Source: Klebsiella pneumoniae (lineage in GTDB: Bacteria; Myxococcota_A; UBA796; SXON01). From it: 32,977 bases of DNA. The notes under the pieces were generated by a model. That model saw only the letters and a list, made by a program, of their open reading frames with translations. It did no database searches and had not been told where the DNA came from. Location: NCBI GenBank assembly GCA_945861635.1, contig CAMAWH010000058.1, positions 1-32,977 of the forward strand, read 5' to 3'. How positions within the stretch are numbered: position 1 is the first letter of the stretch; each line of letters opens with the position of its first letter. Both the position numbers and the translations under genes were made by a program. This document shows, one piece after another, positions 23,035 to 30,797 of this stretch.

Positions 23035-23802
23035 TCAGGCGTACCCGATTTCAGGGACGGGTGTGAGCGCGAGCTGGCGAAGGTGTTCGACAATATTGAG
23101 CGCCTTTTCTTCGGGCATCGCTTCCCGCAGGCACGCCATCCGGCCGGATAGCCAGGCAGTCGCGAGGCCAGACCCGCGGTAGGGGCCGCGGGCATCCCCC
23201 GGATTCGTCGGCACCGCGTATCCGTGCGTCAAGAATTTTCCGGTAAGGTTACCCCATTGCTTCGCCGGGAATCGGTGGGCGGCAAAGTAGTAGCACTTCT
23301 CGATCGGACAGTCCGGGTGACTGGCGACACCCACCGCCTCGGGCAGGTCTCCTGGGTACGCGCGCTCTCCTTTCGGGTGCGCAGCCGCAATGACGATGGC
23401 GCCGCTCTCCACCGCCAGCGCGCAGCAATCTCGCAGCAAGAGCGCCTTCCCCATGTTCGGCGTACCAAGCGAGAGATTGATTACGTGCGCGCCGTGACGG
23501 GCCGCCGTTTCAATGCCGGCCGCCATGAGGTCCGCGCTCGTGCGCAGCTTCGCATCCATGATCCGCACCGCCAACAACTTGGCGTCGGGGGCCATCCGAT
23601 GTACGGCGACCGCGATTTCCGTGCCGTGACCGTTTTCATCCGCGTACTCCGACGCGAGCAAAGCGTGCGCCGTCGCGTTCAGCGAAATGTTCCACCCGCT
23701 GATATCGGCGCCGACGAGGCGCGGATCGGCAGGATTCACACCGCTGTCGATGATGGCGATCGTCTGCCCCTTTCCCGTGTATTCCTGACCGCGGAATCGC
23801 AT
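23035..23802 (-). CDS. Subtilisin-like (S8) protein lacking the usual serine
   Basis: 255 residues from ATG 23802, without signal peptide or prodomain. The subtilase core is clear: IAIIDSGV with D19, ENGHGTEIA with H59, and VINLSLGTPNMG. At the serine position the family motif GTSMATP is replaced by GSGLATA (210-216), so Gly212 sits where the nucleophile should be and a Ser is one residue earlier. The oxyanion-hole segment AAGN reads AAAHPKG. It may therefore be a pseudoprotease, or a small cytoplasmic S8 of the QhpE-like type with a shifted serine. It is the first gene of the FadL operon and is only 21 bases from the divergent start at 23824. Confidence 0.8.
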   Translation of the reverse strand: MRFRGQEYTGKGQTIAIIDSGVNPADPRLVGADISGWNISLNATAHALLASEYADENGHGTEIAVAVHRMAPDAKLLAVRIMDAKLRTSADLMAAGIETAARHGAHVINLSLGTPNMGKALLLRDCCALAVESGAIVIAAAHPKGERAYPGDLPEAVGVASHPDCPIEKCYYFAAHRFPAKQWGNLTGKFLTHGYAVPTNPGDARGPYRGSGLATAWLSGRMACLREAMPEEKALNIVEHLRQLALTPVPEIGYA

Positions 23803-23823
23803 CGAACGGCTAGCCTCTGCGTG

Positions 23824-24747
23824 ATGGGAGTGATCCTACGGGACCGCGCGCCGCGTCGCAAGGGTGCGAGTAGCGTCGCGGGCCGGCTATCATGCAGTCT
23901 ACGGAGCGCAACGAGATTGGCCAGTGCGGTGCGATCTGCCGATAAGGCAGCAGGTGACGCTGTCGCAGCGGTGGTCGTCGTTCCGGTGCGCCCCGGGACG
24001 GCGGGGGCACGCGCCACGATCGCTGCGATGCACGACGCGGCGCGGCGGCGGGGCCTCATTCGCGCGCGCGTGCACGGTTTCGCCGGCGGCGTTTCCGCAC
24101 ACGCCGGGGACGCGGTGCATGCGGCGGCCGGCGCAGCAGCGGCGCTGTTGACGCACGTGTCGCCGACGGCGGCGGTTGCGCTTCTCGGCGTTCTGGCACT
24201 GTCGGCTGGAGCCCGCTGCGCAGGGTGGCCCGGTCTGGGGGAGGGTGTGGCGAAAGTACCATGCTGGAACCTTGTACTTCGACGGCCCGCGACGATCACC
24301 ACGTTGGTGATCCTGCCGTTGGACCGGGCGCGACCGGTGGCGTGGGCGCCGTGGGCCGTATTCGCGGGACTGGCCGTGGCGCTGGTCGCATCCGGATTCG
24401 CAAGTGGCGTGGTTGGGAGTGCGTTGTTGATGCCCTTGGCGCTGGTTGCGTGGCGGGCAGGCCGGGGGCCGGCGGAGGGCGATGAGGCGGCAGACGCGAT
24501 GATGCTTGTTCAGCTTGCGACGGAATTGCCGGCGGACGCCCCGGTTGCCGTGGTCATTTCCGGCGCGGCGGCGCTTGGCGATGGCGCTCGGGCGTTCCTC
24601 GATTGGTGGGCGCTCTCGCCCGCCTCGACGCGCGTGATCGTGCTCGGGCACACACCCGCGGCCGAGATTCTTGCCGCCGAAGGCTGGCGGGTTGTCGCGC
24701 CAGCCGATGCTGTCGCCCTGCGATCGTTGCTTGCCGAGGGCACGTGA
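23824..24747 (+). CDS. Membrane protein with degenerate M28-peptidase-like fold
   Basis: 307 residues from ATG 23824; no ribosome site is visible. The pattern AVVVVPVRP...ATIAAM, then later DEAADAMMLVQLATELP, VAVVISGAAALGDGARAFLDWW and STRVIVLG resembles M28 zinc aminopeptidases, in which these segments normally carry the metal ligands (H-D, DNxSG, EE, D). Here DEAADA keeps one Asp, but the EE pair is AA, so zinc binding looks lost. An inserted region in the middle contains two or more hydrophobic helices (about 110-128 and 175-220). It is co-translated with the next gene (GTGA overlap). The distant M28 link is my own pattern judgement; a plain hypothetical membrane protein is the fallback. 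Confidence 0.6.
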   Translation: MGVILRDRAPRRKGASSVAGRLSCSLRSATRLASAVRSADKAAGDAVAAVVVVPVRPGTAGARATIAAMHDAARRRGLIRARVHGFAGGVSAHAGDAVHAAAGAAAALLTHVSPTAAVALLGVLALSAGARCAGWPGLGEGVAKVPCWNLVLRRPATITTLVILPLDRARPVAWAPWAVFAGLAVALVASGFASGVVGSALLMPLALVAWRAGRGPAEGDEAADAMMLVQLATELPADAPVAVVISGAAALGDGARAFLDWWALSPASTRVIVLGHTPAAEILAAEGWRVVAPADAVALRSLLAEGT

Positions 24748-26531
24748 GCGCACTGCTGGGGCTGTTGGGGCTGCTTGCGCTGCGCGGTGCCGTAGCGGCG
24801 GCCGGCACAGGCAGCGCCGGCCTGTCAGGCACCGTGACCGACGCAAGCGGCCTGCCACTCGCCGGTGTGACGGTGGTCGCCTACGACCCGCGCTTCAACT
24901 ACGCCTCGGCGACGTCCACAAATTCCGGCGCATGGAGCTTGCGAAAGTTGCCGGCCGGGCGCTACCGCCTCCGCTTTCTGCCTCCCGACGAGGTCAACGT
25001 CGTGGATCGCTTCCTTGGCGGAGCATGGGACGTCTGCGAGGGTGACGTCATCGCACTCGCGGAGGGACAGAACACGGCAGGCGTCGACGTTGCGTTGCCG
25101 ACGGGCGGGACGCTTGGCGGGGCGCTGGTGGACGGCCTCGGCGGGCCCGTCGCCGGGGCGACCGTGGTGGTCAAAGGGCGCAGTGACCGCAGCAGCCTGA
25201 CCCTCCGCCTCGCAGCCACGGACGAGGCCGGCGCGTTTGTTGCCGTAGGGCTCGATTCCGACCCGGGCGGCGTGGAGCCCTACGATGTACAGGTCGTCCT
25301 TTCGGGGTGGCCTCGGCAATACCTTGGACCTACCTACATTATGGACGAGGCTGCGCTGTTCGACGTGACCCTTGGCGAGGGGACGCAGTCCGGCGAGAAC
25401 GCCCTTTTGGATGGTATTGCCGTCGAAGGGACGGTGAGCGGTCCCGACGGCGGAGTCGCAGGCGCAACGGTGTACGTGTACTCCGCGCAACAGGTCACTG
25501 CGGTGACCGCGGACGACGTGGGCGCCTACGTTGCGGAAGGCCTGCCGCCCGGTGACGTCATCACGTGGGCGAGCGCGCCTGGCCTTGCGACGACGTACTA
25601 CCCGGACGCCGATCGCCCGGGGGAAAGCGTCTCCGCGCCCGAAGAGGGAGACGTCGCGATAGCGAATCTATCGCTTCCGGCCGAACATTCCCTTTCGGTG
25701 CAGTTTTCTGGCGTGGGTGACCTCTCGCTCGTCAATGTGCTCCTTTACAACGACACCCGCACGGTCGGGCGCGGGAGCGGCGTGGACGAAACCGGCGCCG
25801 TCACCATCGGCGCACTGCATCCCGGGGACTATTTTCTCTACGTGTACGGCGCGGACGCCGGCTTTTTGGACGGGTTCGTCGGGTCGGCCGTTGATCCCAC
25901 GGCCTTTCGCGTGGAGGGTGAGTCGCGCGTCAGCCTGCCCCTTACGCGGGGCGCTTCCGTGAGTGGTCGCCTTGTCGATGACGACGGCGCGCCCGTGTAT
26001 GGCGGCTTCGTCTACCTGTTTGACTCGACGGGTGACAACGTATCGGTCGGCACCAGCGATAGCGAAGGCTATTACGCGGCCACGGGCATTCCGGCTGGAG
26101 AATACTCCGTGCGCGTCTCCTATGTGAACTATTGCCCGACCGACGCTGGGTGGGTGACGAAGTGGTGGGAATCGAGCTGGACGGAAGAGGGGGCCTCTAC
26201 CCTGCAACTTGATGAGGGAGAAAGCCAGCAGGCCTTTGATTTTCTACTGCCGCGTGACGACGATCACGATGCCATGGGCGATGCCTGGGAGCGTGAGCAC
26301 GGTCTGGATACGGACGCGGATGACGCCGCGCTTGACAAAGACCTCGATGGATATTCCAACCTCACCGAGTGGCAACTCGGCACGGACCCCAACGACCCCG
26401 GTGTGCTTGCCGAGTGCGGATGTGCGGGGGCAGGGGGCCCGACAAACCCAGGGGGAATAACCCTTGCGGGAGTGGTGATTGCGATAGTCAGCGGCGCGCG
26501 TCGTCAGCGCCGACGCAGCCACGCCGCGTAG
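24744..26531 (+). CDS. Surface protein with Cna-B-like repeats and MYXO-CTERM-like tail
   Basis: 595 residues from GTG 24744, whose GTGA overlaps the preceding stop. A short signal (MSALLGLLGLLALRGAVAAA) is followed by several carboxypeptidase-regulatory/Cna-B-type modules (LSGTVTDASG, LGGALVDGLGG, VEGTVSGPDGG, VSGRLVDDDG). Near the C-terminus is an Asp-rich calcium segment (DDDHDAMGDAWEREHGL, DLDGYSNLTEW). The last 38 residues form a sorting tail: CGC at 558-560, a linker, the helix GITLAGVVIAIVSG and the Arg cluster RRQRRR, as in MYXO-CTERM proteins processed by a myxosortase-type enzyme. This points to lipid- or surface-anchored display. Its end overlaps the convergent trmB end by 28 bases. 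Confidence 0.85.
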   Translation: MSALLGLLGLLALRGAVAAAGTGSAGLSGTVTDASGLPLAGVTVVAYDPRFNYASATSTNSGAWSLRKLPAGRYRLRFLPPDEVNVVDRFLGGAWDVCEGDVIALAEGQNTAGVDVALPTGGTLGGALVDGLGGPVAGATVVVKGRSDRSSLTLRLAATDEAGAFVAVGLDSDPGGVEPYDVQVVLSGWPRQYLGPTYIMDEAALFDVTLGEGTQSGENALLDGIAVEGTVSGPDGGVAGATVYVYSAQQVTAVTADDVGAYVAEGLPPGDVITWASAPGLATTYYPDADRPGESVSAPEEGDVAIANLSLPAEHSLSVQFSGVGDLSLVNVLLYNDTRTVGRGSGVDETGAVTIGALHPGDYFLYVYGADAGFLDGFVGSAVDPTAFRVEGESRVSLPLTRGASVSGRLVDDDGAPVYGGFVYLFDSTGDNVSVGTSDSEGYYAATGIPAGEYSVRVSYVNYCPTDAGWVTKWWESSWTEEGASTLQLDEGESQQAFDFLLPRDDDHDAMGDAWEREHGLDTDADDAALDKDLDGYSNLTEWQLGTDPNDPGVLAECGCAGAGGPTNPGGITLAGVVIAIVSGARRQRRRSHAA

Positions 26532-27226
26532 ACCGGCAGGCCGCGCCCGTCGAATTTCCGCTGGTAGCCCGTGATGATTTCGTCGGGCCACGGCGCGCCG
26601 TCACGTTTGATGTCGTCCGACACGCCGATGACGTCGAACGGCTGGCCGTCCAGGGCCGCGAGCAGCGCGTGGATGTGCGGGCGAAAGTCCGTTTTCAGGC
26701 GCAGCTCGCCCCCCGACCGAACCATGCGGGCGACCTCCGATACAAACCGGGCATCGATCAACCGATGCCGCGCCTCTCGTGGTGACGACCAGGGGTCGGG
26801 ATGGTTCACATGCACCCCGGTCAGTTCCTCGTCGGCAATGACGTCCGACAGTGCGAACCAGGAGTATCGAAGCATCCGGGCATTCGTGCGACCGAGACGG
26901 CGAAGGTGGGTGGCGCCCTGAACGCAGCGCTTGAACCGGATCTCCAAACCGAGCCAATCCCAATCCGGGTGCAGGCCGGAAATATCGGAGATCCACGAGC
27001 CATTTCCCGTGCCGAGCTCCAGATGCAACGGCGCCTGGCGGCCAAAGTTTTCGGCCCAGCATCCGCGCAGCGATGGCGCGTCCTCTGCGGGAACCAGTTC
27101 GCGGCCGAAAGCGCGATGGCCGTCCACGTAGGGGTTGATGCCCGCGTGTTCATCGTCGACAACCACGCGGTCGACGAATTGCCGGTCGGGGAGGCGCGGC
27201 GCGTGCAGGCCGGGGCGCCGGTTCAC
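26504..27226 (-). CDS. trmB: tRNA (guanine-N7-)-methyltransferase TrmB
   Basis: 240 residues from GTG 27226; the frame is open upstream, but those residues are proline/arginine-rich shadow of moaE. TrmB makes m7G46 in tRNA variable loops with SAM. Diagnostic motifs: HLELGTGNGSW (68-78, SAM loop), WLGLEIRFKRC (91-101), VNHPDPW (140-146, the family PDPW) followed by EARHRLI, and LKTD (177-180). The GEIGFG form usual in E. coli is LGTGNG here. It is 34 bases downstream of moaE and probably shares its transcript, which is an uncommon pairing. Its end overlaps the convergent surface-protein gene by 28 bases. Confidence 0.9.
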   Translation of the reverse strand: MNRRPGLHAPRLPDRQFVDRVVVDDEHAGINPYVDGHRAFGRELVPAEDAPSLRGCWAENFGRQAPLHLELGTGNGSWISDISGLHPDWDWLGLEIRFKRCVQGATHLRRLGRTNARMLRYSWFALSDVIADEELTGVHVNHPDPWSSPREARHRLIDARFVSEVARMVRSGGELRLKTDFRPHIHALLAALDGQPFDVIGVSDDIKRDGAPWPDEIITGYQRKFDGRGLPVYAAWLRRR

Positions 27227-27260
27227 GGGCGCGCACGGCGGAGGGGCGGCGTGCGGCGAA

Positions 27261-27671
27261 TCACGGAGTGTTCGCGATCCAGGCGGAGCCGTCGGCGTAG
27301 ACCTCTTTCTTCCAGATGGGCGCACGCTGCTTGAGTGCGTCAATGGCGTAGCGAGAGGCCTCATAGGCCTCGGCGCGGTGGGGCGCGCCGACCGCAACCA
27401 CGACGCTGGCCTCTCCGATGGCGACGAGGCCCGTGCGATGGGCGATGGCGACGCGAGTGCCGGGCCAGCGTGCCTCCGCTTCCGCCGCGATGGTGCGAAG
27501 CTCGGCCACCGCCATTTCGCCGTACGCCTCGTACATCAGGGACTCGACCGCTCGGCCGCCGAATTCGTTCCGCGCGACGCCCGCGAATACCAGCACGGCC
27601 CCGAACGCGTCGGACCGCACGGCGTCCTCGACCGCGCGGAGGTCGATCGGCCCATCGACGACGGCGATCAT
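27261..27671 (-). CDS. moaE: Molybdopterin synthase catalytic subunit MoaE
   Basis: 136 residues from ATG 27671, overlapping the moaD stop (ATGA). MoaE forms a heterotetramer with MoaD and inserts two sulfurs into precursor Z (cPMP) to give molybdopterin. Family features: GAVLVFAGVARNEFGG (23-38), LMYEAY, HRTGLVAIGEASVVVAV, the Ala-His-Arg segment APHRAEAYEA, and DALKQRAPIWKKE with the catalytic lysines. Length and sequence are normal for the family. Other moa genes are not in the window. Confidence 0.95.
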   Translation of the reverse strand: MIAVVDGPIDLRAVEDAVRSDAFGAVLVFAGVARNEFGGRAVESLMYEAYGEMAVAELRTIAAEAEARWPGTRVAIAHRTGLVAIGEASVVVAVGAPHRAEAYEASRYAIDALKQRAPIWKKEVYADGSAWIANTP

Positions 27672-27895
27672 CCGCCACCGACGGGCGGGAGAAACACCAG
27701 CTCATCGCCCTCGGCGAGCACAGTGTCACTTCCGACGCGGACATGGTTCACGGCGTACGCGACAGGCAGCTCAGCCGGCGGGCACAGGTGGCGGTACGCC
27801 GCGCCCGCCGTGATGCCGGACGGAAGGTCGGCCAACTCCTCGTCGGTGCCGCGCGCCTCACGCAATGACGCAAAGTACCGCACCCGGACGCGCAT
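27668..27895 (-). CDS. moaD: Molybdopterin synthase sulfur carrier MoaD
   Basis: 75 residues from ATG 27895. It is a ubiquitin-like sulfur carrier; the C-terminal Gly-Gly is adenylated by MoaB/MoeB-type enzyme and thiocarboxylated. Visible family features are VRYFASLREARG at the start, VNHVRV in the middle, LAEGDELVFLPPVGGG at the end with the required terminal GG. Translation is coupled to moaE through a four-base overlap. Its start is only 31 bases from the divergent lipoprotein gene. Confidence 0.94.
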   Translation of the reverse strand: MRVRVRYFASLREARGTDEELADLPSGITAGAAYRHLCPPAELPVAYAVNHVRVGSDTVLAEGDELVFLPPVGGG

Positions 27896-27926
27896 GGCGG
27901 CCGCCTAACGTGGTACAGGATCGCCC

Positions 27927-28472
27927 GTGGTGCAGGTTTTCCTCGCTCTCCTTGCGTGTGGCCCTCCGGAGCCAGTGGTTCGCGCGGTCAAGCCGACCCC
28001 GACGGTCGAGGAAATCGCGGCGCGTCGTGAGGCGGAGGAGCTGAAGGCCAGCCCCCGCGTGCTGGAGGTCGGGTACGAGAAGCCAGCGGGCGTCTACATC
28101 GACGTGGCCTTTCTCGGTGGCCGCCGGTACGATCATGTGCGCGCCGAGCTGGAGGGACAACTGGGGAGCGTGCGAGAGGAAATCGACATCGCACTTGCCG
28201 AGAAGGAGGTTCGCTTTCAGCGCGGGATCGTGCGGACGGATTCTGGCGTACTGGTGTCGTTCGAGATACCATTTCCCGAGCCGCTGCGTCGGAGTGAAGC
28301 CCTAGCGGCGCTTGGATTTCCCGCGGCGGACGCCGGAAGATACACGGACCTGACCTTTGAGTTTCGGCTGAACAACGTGCGGGGCTTCCGACGCGTCATC
28401 TTCCACCGCGCCGAACGTGGGGGCGAGCTGATCGACAGAGTCGTGGCGCACAAGAAGAATCCGGGGGAGTGA
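27927..28472 (+). CDS. Short-leader lipoprotein of unknown function
   Basis: 181 residues from GTG 27927 (GTG 27930 also possible). The leader MVQVFLALLAC is only eleven residues up to the lipobox Cys and has no Lys or Arg. The mature part has a charged helix (EEIAARREAEELKASP) and then an alternating beta/helix domain (GVYIDVAFLGG, LVSFEIPFPEPLRR, LTFEFRLNNVRGFRRVIFHR). No family recognised. It is divergent from moaD and convergent with the next gene, so it is a single-gene unit. Confidence 0.75.
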   Translation: MVQVFLALLACGPPEPVVRAVKPTPTVEEIAARREAEELKASPRVLEVGYEKPAGVYIDVAFLGGRRYDHVRAELEGQLGSVREEIDIALAEKEVRFQRGIVRTDSGVLVSFEIPFPEPLRRSEALAALGFPAADAGRYTDLTFEFRLNNVRGFRRVIFHRAERGGELIDRVVAHKKNPGE

Positions 28473-28479
28473 TCCGGGT

Positions 28480-28492
28480 GGCGGGAACCGCC
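28480..28492. terminator. Possible hairpin between convergent genes
   Basis: GGCGG-GAA-CCGCC forms a five-base-pair GC stem between the stops at 28472 and 28504. It would serve both strands but has no T-tract, so it is a weak call. Confidence 0.25.
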
Positions 28493-28503
28493 TCCAATCG
28501 CGA

Positions 28504-28977
28504 TCATCCGTCCGACAAGAACTTCTCGATGGCGGCCGCGGTCAGGCGGTAGCGCGGGTCCACGCGTCCGCTGCGCAGCGGCTCACCGGTCACGTCGTCG
28601 AAGCACGCGAGAATGGCGTGCGGATCGTCTTCATCAGGGGCAACGTCGAGGTCCACGCGAACGCGCTGCCCGTCGTCACGCACATAGGCAAAGGCCTTGT
28701 GCAGGCGCGCACGCGCGGCATGCTCATGACGACGAATGACCTCCGACGCCGTCTTCACCAGCGTGTTGAACGCGGGCTGATCGAGCGGCTTCGGGTTCTT
28801 TTTGTCACGCCCCATCGTCCACGGACCCGTCAGCGCGGACTCCGGATCGCCGTGACGCGTCATCTCCACTGCCCATCCGTCGTCGTCTTCGTTCTTGATG
28901 ACGCGCGCCGTCCAACCATCGCGTTGCCACAATGTGGCCTGGAGGATGTCGGGGAATGCGTTGTCAGGGTCGTGCAT
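28504..28977 (-). CDS. Conserved-looking hypothetical protein (157 residues)
   Basis: 157 residues from ATG 28977. The protein is soluble and acidic, with WTARVIKNEDDDGWAVEM, a segment GPWTMGRDKKNPKPLD, an alpha-helical middle and VRVDLDVAPDEDDPHAILAC. The alternating polar/hydrophobic strands suggest a small alpha/beta domain. No signal, membrane segment or known motif. It stands alone, convergent with the lipoprotein before it and divergent from the oxidoreductase at 29166. The composition and codon use look like a genuine gene, but function is unknown. Confidence 0.72.
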   Translation of the reverse strand: MHDPDNAFPDILQATLWQRDGWTARVIKNEDDDGWAVEMTRHGDPESALTGPWTMGRDKKNPKPLDQPAFNTLVKTASEVIRRHEHAARARLHKAFAYVRDDGQRVRVDLDVAPDEDDPHAILACFDDVTGEPLRSGRVDPRYRLTAAAIEKFLSDG

Positions 28978-29165
28978 GGCGGGCCGGGGTCTGAAGTCGT
29001 ATCACGCCGGAGCCCGAAGAATTAGGGTGGGGAGCGCAAAACACGTCGTCCCGAGCGCTTTTTGTCGAAGCTCGCAGCGGCGATGCGATGAACTCGGTGA
29101 GGTTTCGTTCGGTCGTCGGGTCCATCATCCCCATGTAACGGCCGCCGCGATAGCCCAGACGTCCG

Positions 29166-30707
29166 ATGGCTCGCTTCCAAGACCAACGCTGGGACGCGGT
29201 CGTGATTGGCTCCGGCCTCGGCGGGTTGACGGCAGCCTCGCTCCTCGTGCGCGCGGGCAAGCGCGTCCTCATCTTGGAGCGCCACGCCGTTGCGGGCGGG
29301 TTCACACACACGTTCACGCGGAAGGGTTTTGAATGGGATGTCGGCGTCCACTACGTCGGTCAGGTGCACGATCCGGCCTCGCTGATGCGCCGTCTCTGTG
29401 ACTATGTGAGTGACGGTGCGCTCGAGTGGGAGTCGATGGGAGCGACGTACGACCGCGCCGTGATCGCGGGGCAGATCTACGACTTCGTGGCTGGGAAGCA
29501 GAATCAGATCGCAAAGTTGATTGTCTACTTTCCGAAGGAGGAAGCCGCGATTCGCGAGTACTTCCGGCTCGTGCTTTCCGCGGGGCAGCGTTCGGCGTGG
29601 TTCTTCGGCGAGAAAACCATGCCGCCGTGGCTCAGTTTCACGGTTGGGCGGCTGATGCGTCGGGGGTTCGCGGCAGCGGCCAGGCGCACGACCTCGGACG
29701 TCTTGCGGACCTTGACGTCCAACCAGCGATTGATCGATGTTCTGACCGCACAATGCGGGGACTATGGTCTGAGTCCCGATCGCAGCAGCTTTGGCATGCA
29801 CGCCATCCTCGTGGAACACTACCTGGAGGGCGGCAGCTACCCGCGCGGCGGTGCACGCCGAATCCATCAGACCATCGTTGCGGGCATCGAGAAGCGGGGA
29901 GGGAGGATTGCGCTGAAGACCGGCGTGGAGGAGATTCTTTTGAAAGGCGGGAAGGTCCGCGGTGTTCGCCTCGCGGACGGCGAGGAGGTGTTGGCACCGG
30001 TTGTGATCAGCAACGCGGGCGTGATCAACACGTTCCATGGGCTCCTTCCGTCAGACGCGATCCCGGCGTACGACGACGATTCACGAATGGACCGCCTAAG
30101 CGCGTCAACAGCACACGTCTGCCTCTACGTTGGCCTGGACGGCAGCGACGAAGAACTCGGACTGCCAAAGTATAACCTATGGATTCACGATAACGATGCG
30201 GGTGATGGGGGCGGCCGCCGGCTGACGTACATCTCGTTTCCGTCCGCCAAGGACCCCGAATGGGCCGCCAAGCATCCCAACAAGGCGACGGTTCAGGTGG
30301 TCCAGGCGTGCGATTACGTCACGACGAAGGCGTGGGAAGGCACGGCATGGCGCCGGCGAGGTGAGGCGTATGAGGCCATGAAAGGTGCGATTTCGGAGAA
30401 ACTGCTGGACGCCCTTTACCGGATGCAACCGCAGCTGCGCGGGCGCGTGCAGTACTCCGAGCTGTCCACCCCGCTCTCCACTCGCCATTTCATGAACAAC
30501 CGCACGGGTGAGATCTACGGATTGGAGCATTCGCCGGAGCGATTTGGCCTGCGGTGGCTGCGTCCGCGCACGTCCATTCCGGGGCTGTTTCTCACGGGGC
30601 AGGACATCGTAACCGTCGGCGTTGGCGGCGCACTGTTTTCGGGCCTACTGACCGCTGTCGCGGTCTTGAAGGCGCGCGTCCTCTGGCAGTTCCTGATGCG
30701 GAGGTGA
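29166..30707 (+). CDS. RetSat/CrtISO-type FAD-dependent oxidoreductase
   Basis: 513 residues from ATG 29166. It is a phytoene desaturase-related flavoprotein of the all-trans-retinol 13,14-reductase/carotenoid isomerase group. The N-terminus shows the dinucleotide fold DAVVIGSGLGGLTAASLL with GSGLGG, then LILERHAVAGGFTHTF, and WDVGVHYVG, a hallmark of the RetSat subgroup. A GGSYPRGGARR motif sits near the middle and the C-terminal FAD segment reads GLFLTGQDIVTVGVGGAL. The length fits the family. Substrates may be polyunsaturated isoprenoids or other lipids; the window has no carotenoid genes, so a saturation role on another lipid is possible. Confidence 0.92.
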   Translation: MARFQDQRWDAVVIGSGLGGLTAASLLVRAGKRVLILERHAVAGGFTHTFTRKGFEWDVGVHYVGQVHDPASLMRRLCDYVSDGALEWESMGATYDRAVIAGQIYDFVAGKQNQIAKLIVYFPKEEAAIREYFRLVLSAGQRSAWFFGEKTMPPWLSFTVGRLMRRGFAAAARRTTSDVLRTLTSNQRLIDVLTAQCGDYGLSPDRSSFGMHAILVEHYLEGGSYPRGGARRIHQTIVAGIEKRGGRIALKTGVEEILLKGGKVRGVRLADGEEVLAPVVISNAGVINTFHGLLPSDAIPAYDDDSRMDRLSASTAHVCLYVGLDGSDEELGLPKYNLWIHDNDAGDGGGRRLTYISFPSAKDPEWAAKHPNKATVQVVQACDYVTTKAWEGTAWRRRGEAYEAMKGAISEKLLDALYRMQPQLRGRVQYSELSTPLSTRHFMNNRTGEIYGLEHSPERFGLRWLRPRTSIPGLFLTGQDIVTVGVGGALFSGLLTAVAVLKARVLWQFLMRR

Positions 30708-30775
30708 ACGGGAAGGTGTCCGGGCGACAAAAGGACGCGCACGGCCATTGCCGTGCCGAACACTGCCCATTGAGG

Positions 30776-30781
30776 TACAAT
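30776..30781 (+). promoter_or_regulatory. Candidate -10 element for the vWA lipoprotein gene
   Basis: TACAAT, a near-perfect -10 hexamer, ends 16 bases before GTG 30798, so the 5-prime leader would be about ten bases. A -35 is weak (TTGCCG upstream is spaced 22 bases away, too far). Confidence 0.3.
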
Positions 30782-30797
30782 CACGGTTAGGGCATTC

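Noticed and set aside
28964..29137. 57-codon minus-strand frame (MGMMDPTTERN start) before the hypothetical gene at 28977
   Set aside because: Reads like protein at first but loses codon bias, has no ribosome site and overlaps the next start; kept out as unproven.
29022..30038. Long minus-strand open frame opposite the RetSat-type gene
   Set aside because: No recognisable domains and shadow-like composition; the plus frame is an intact FAD enzyme.
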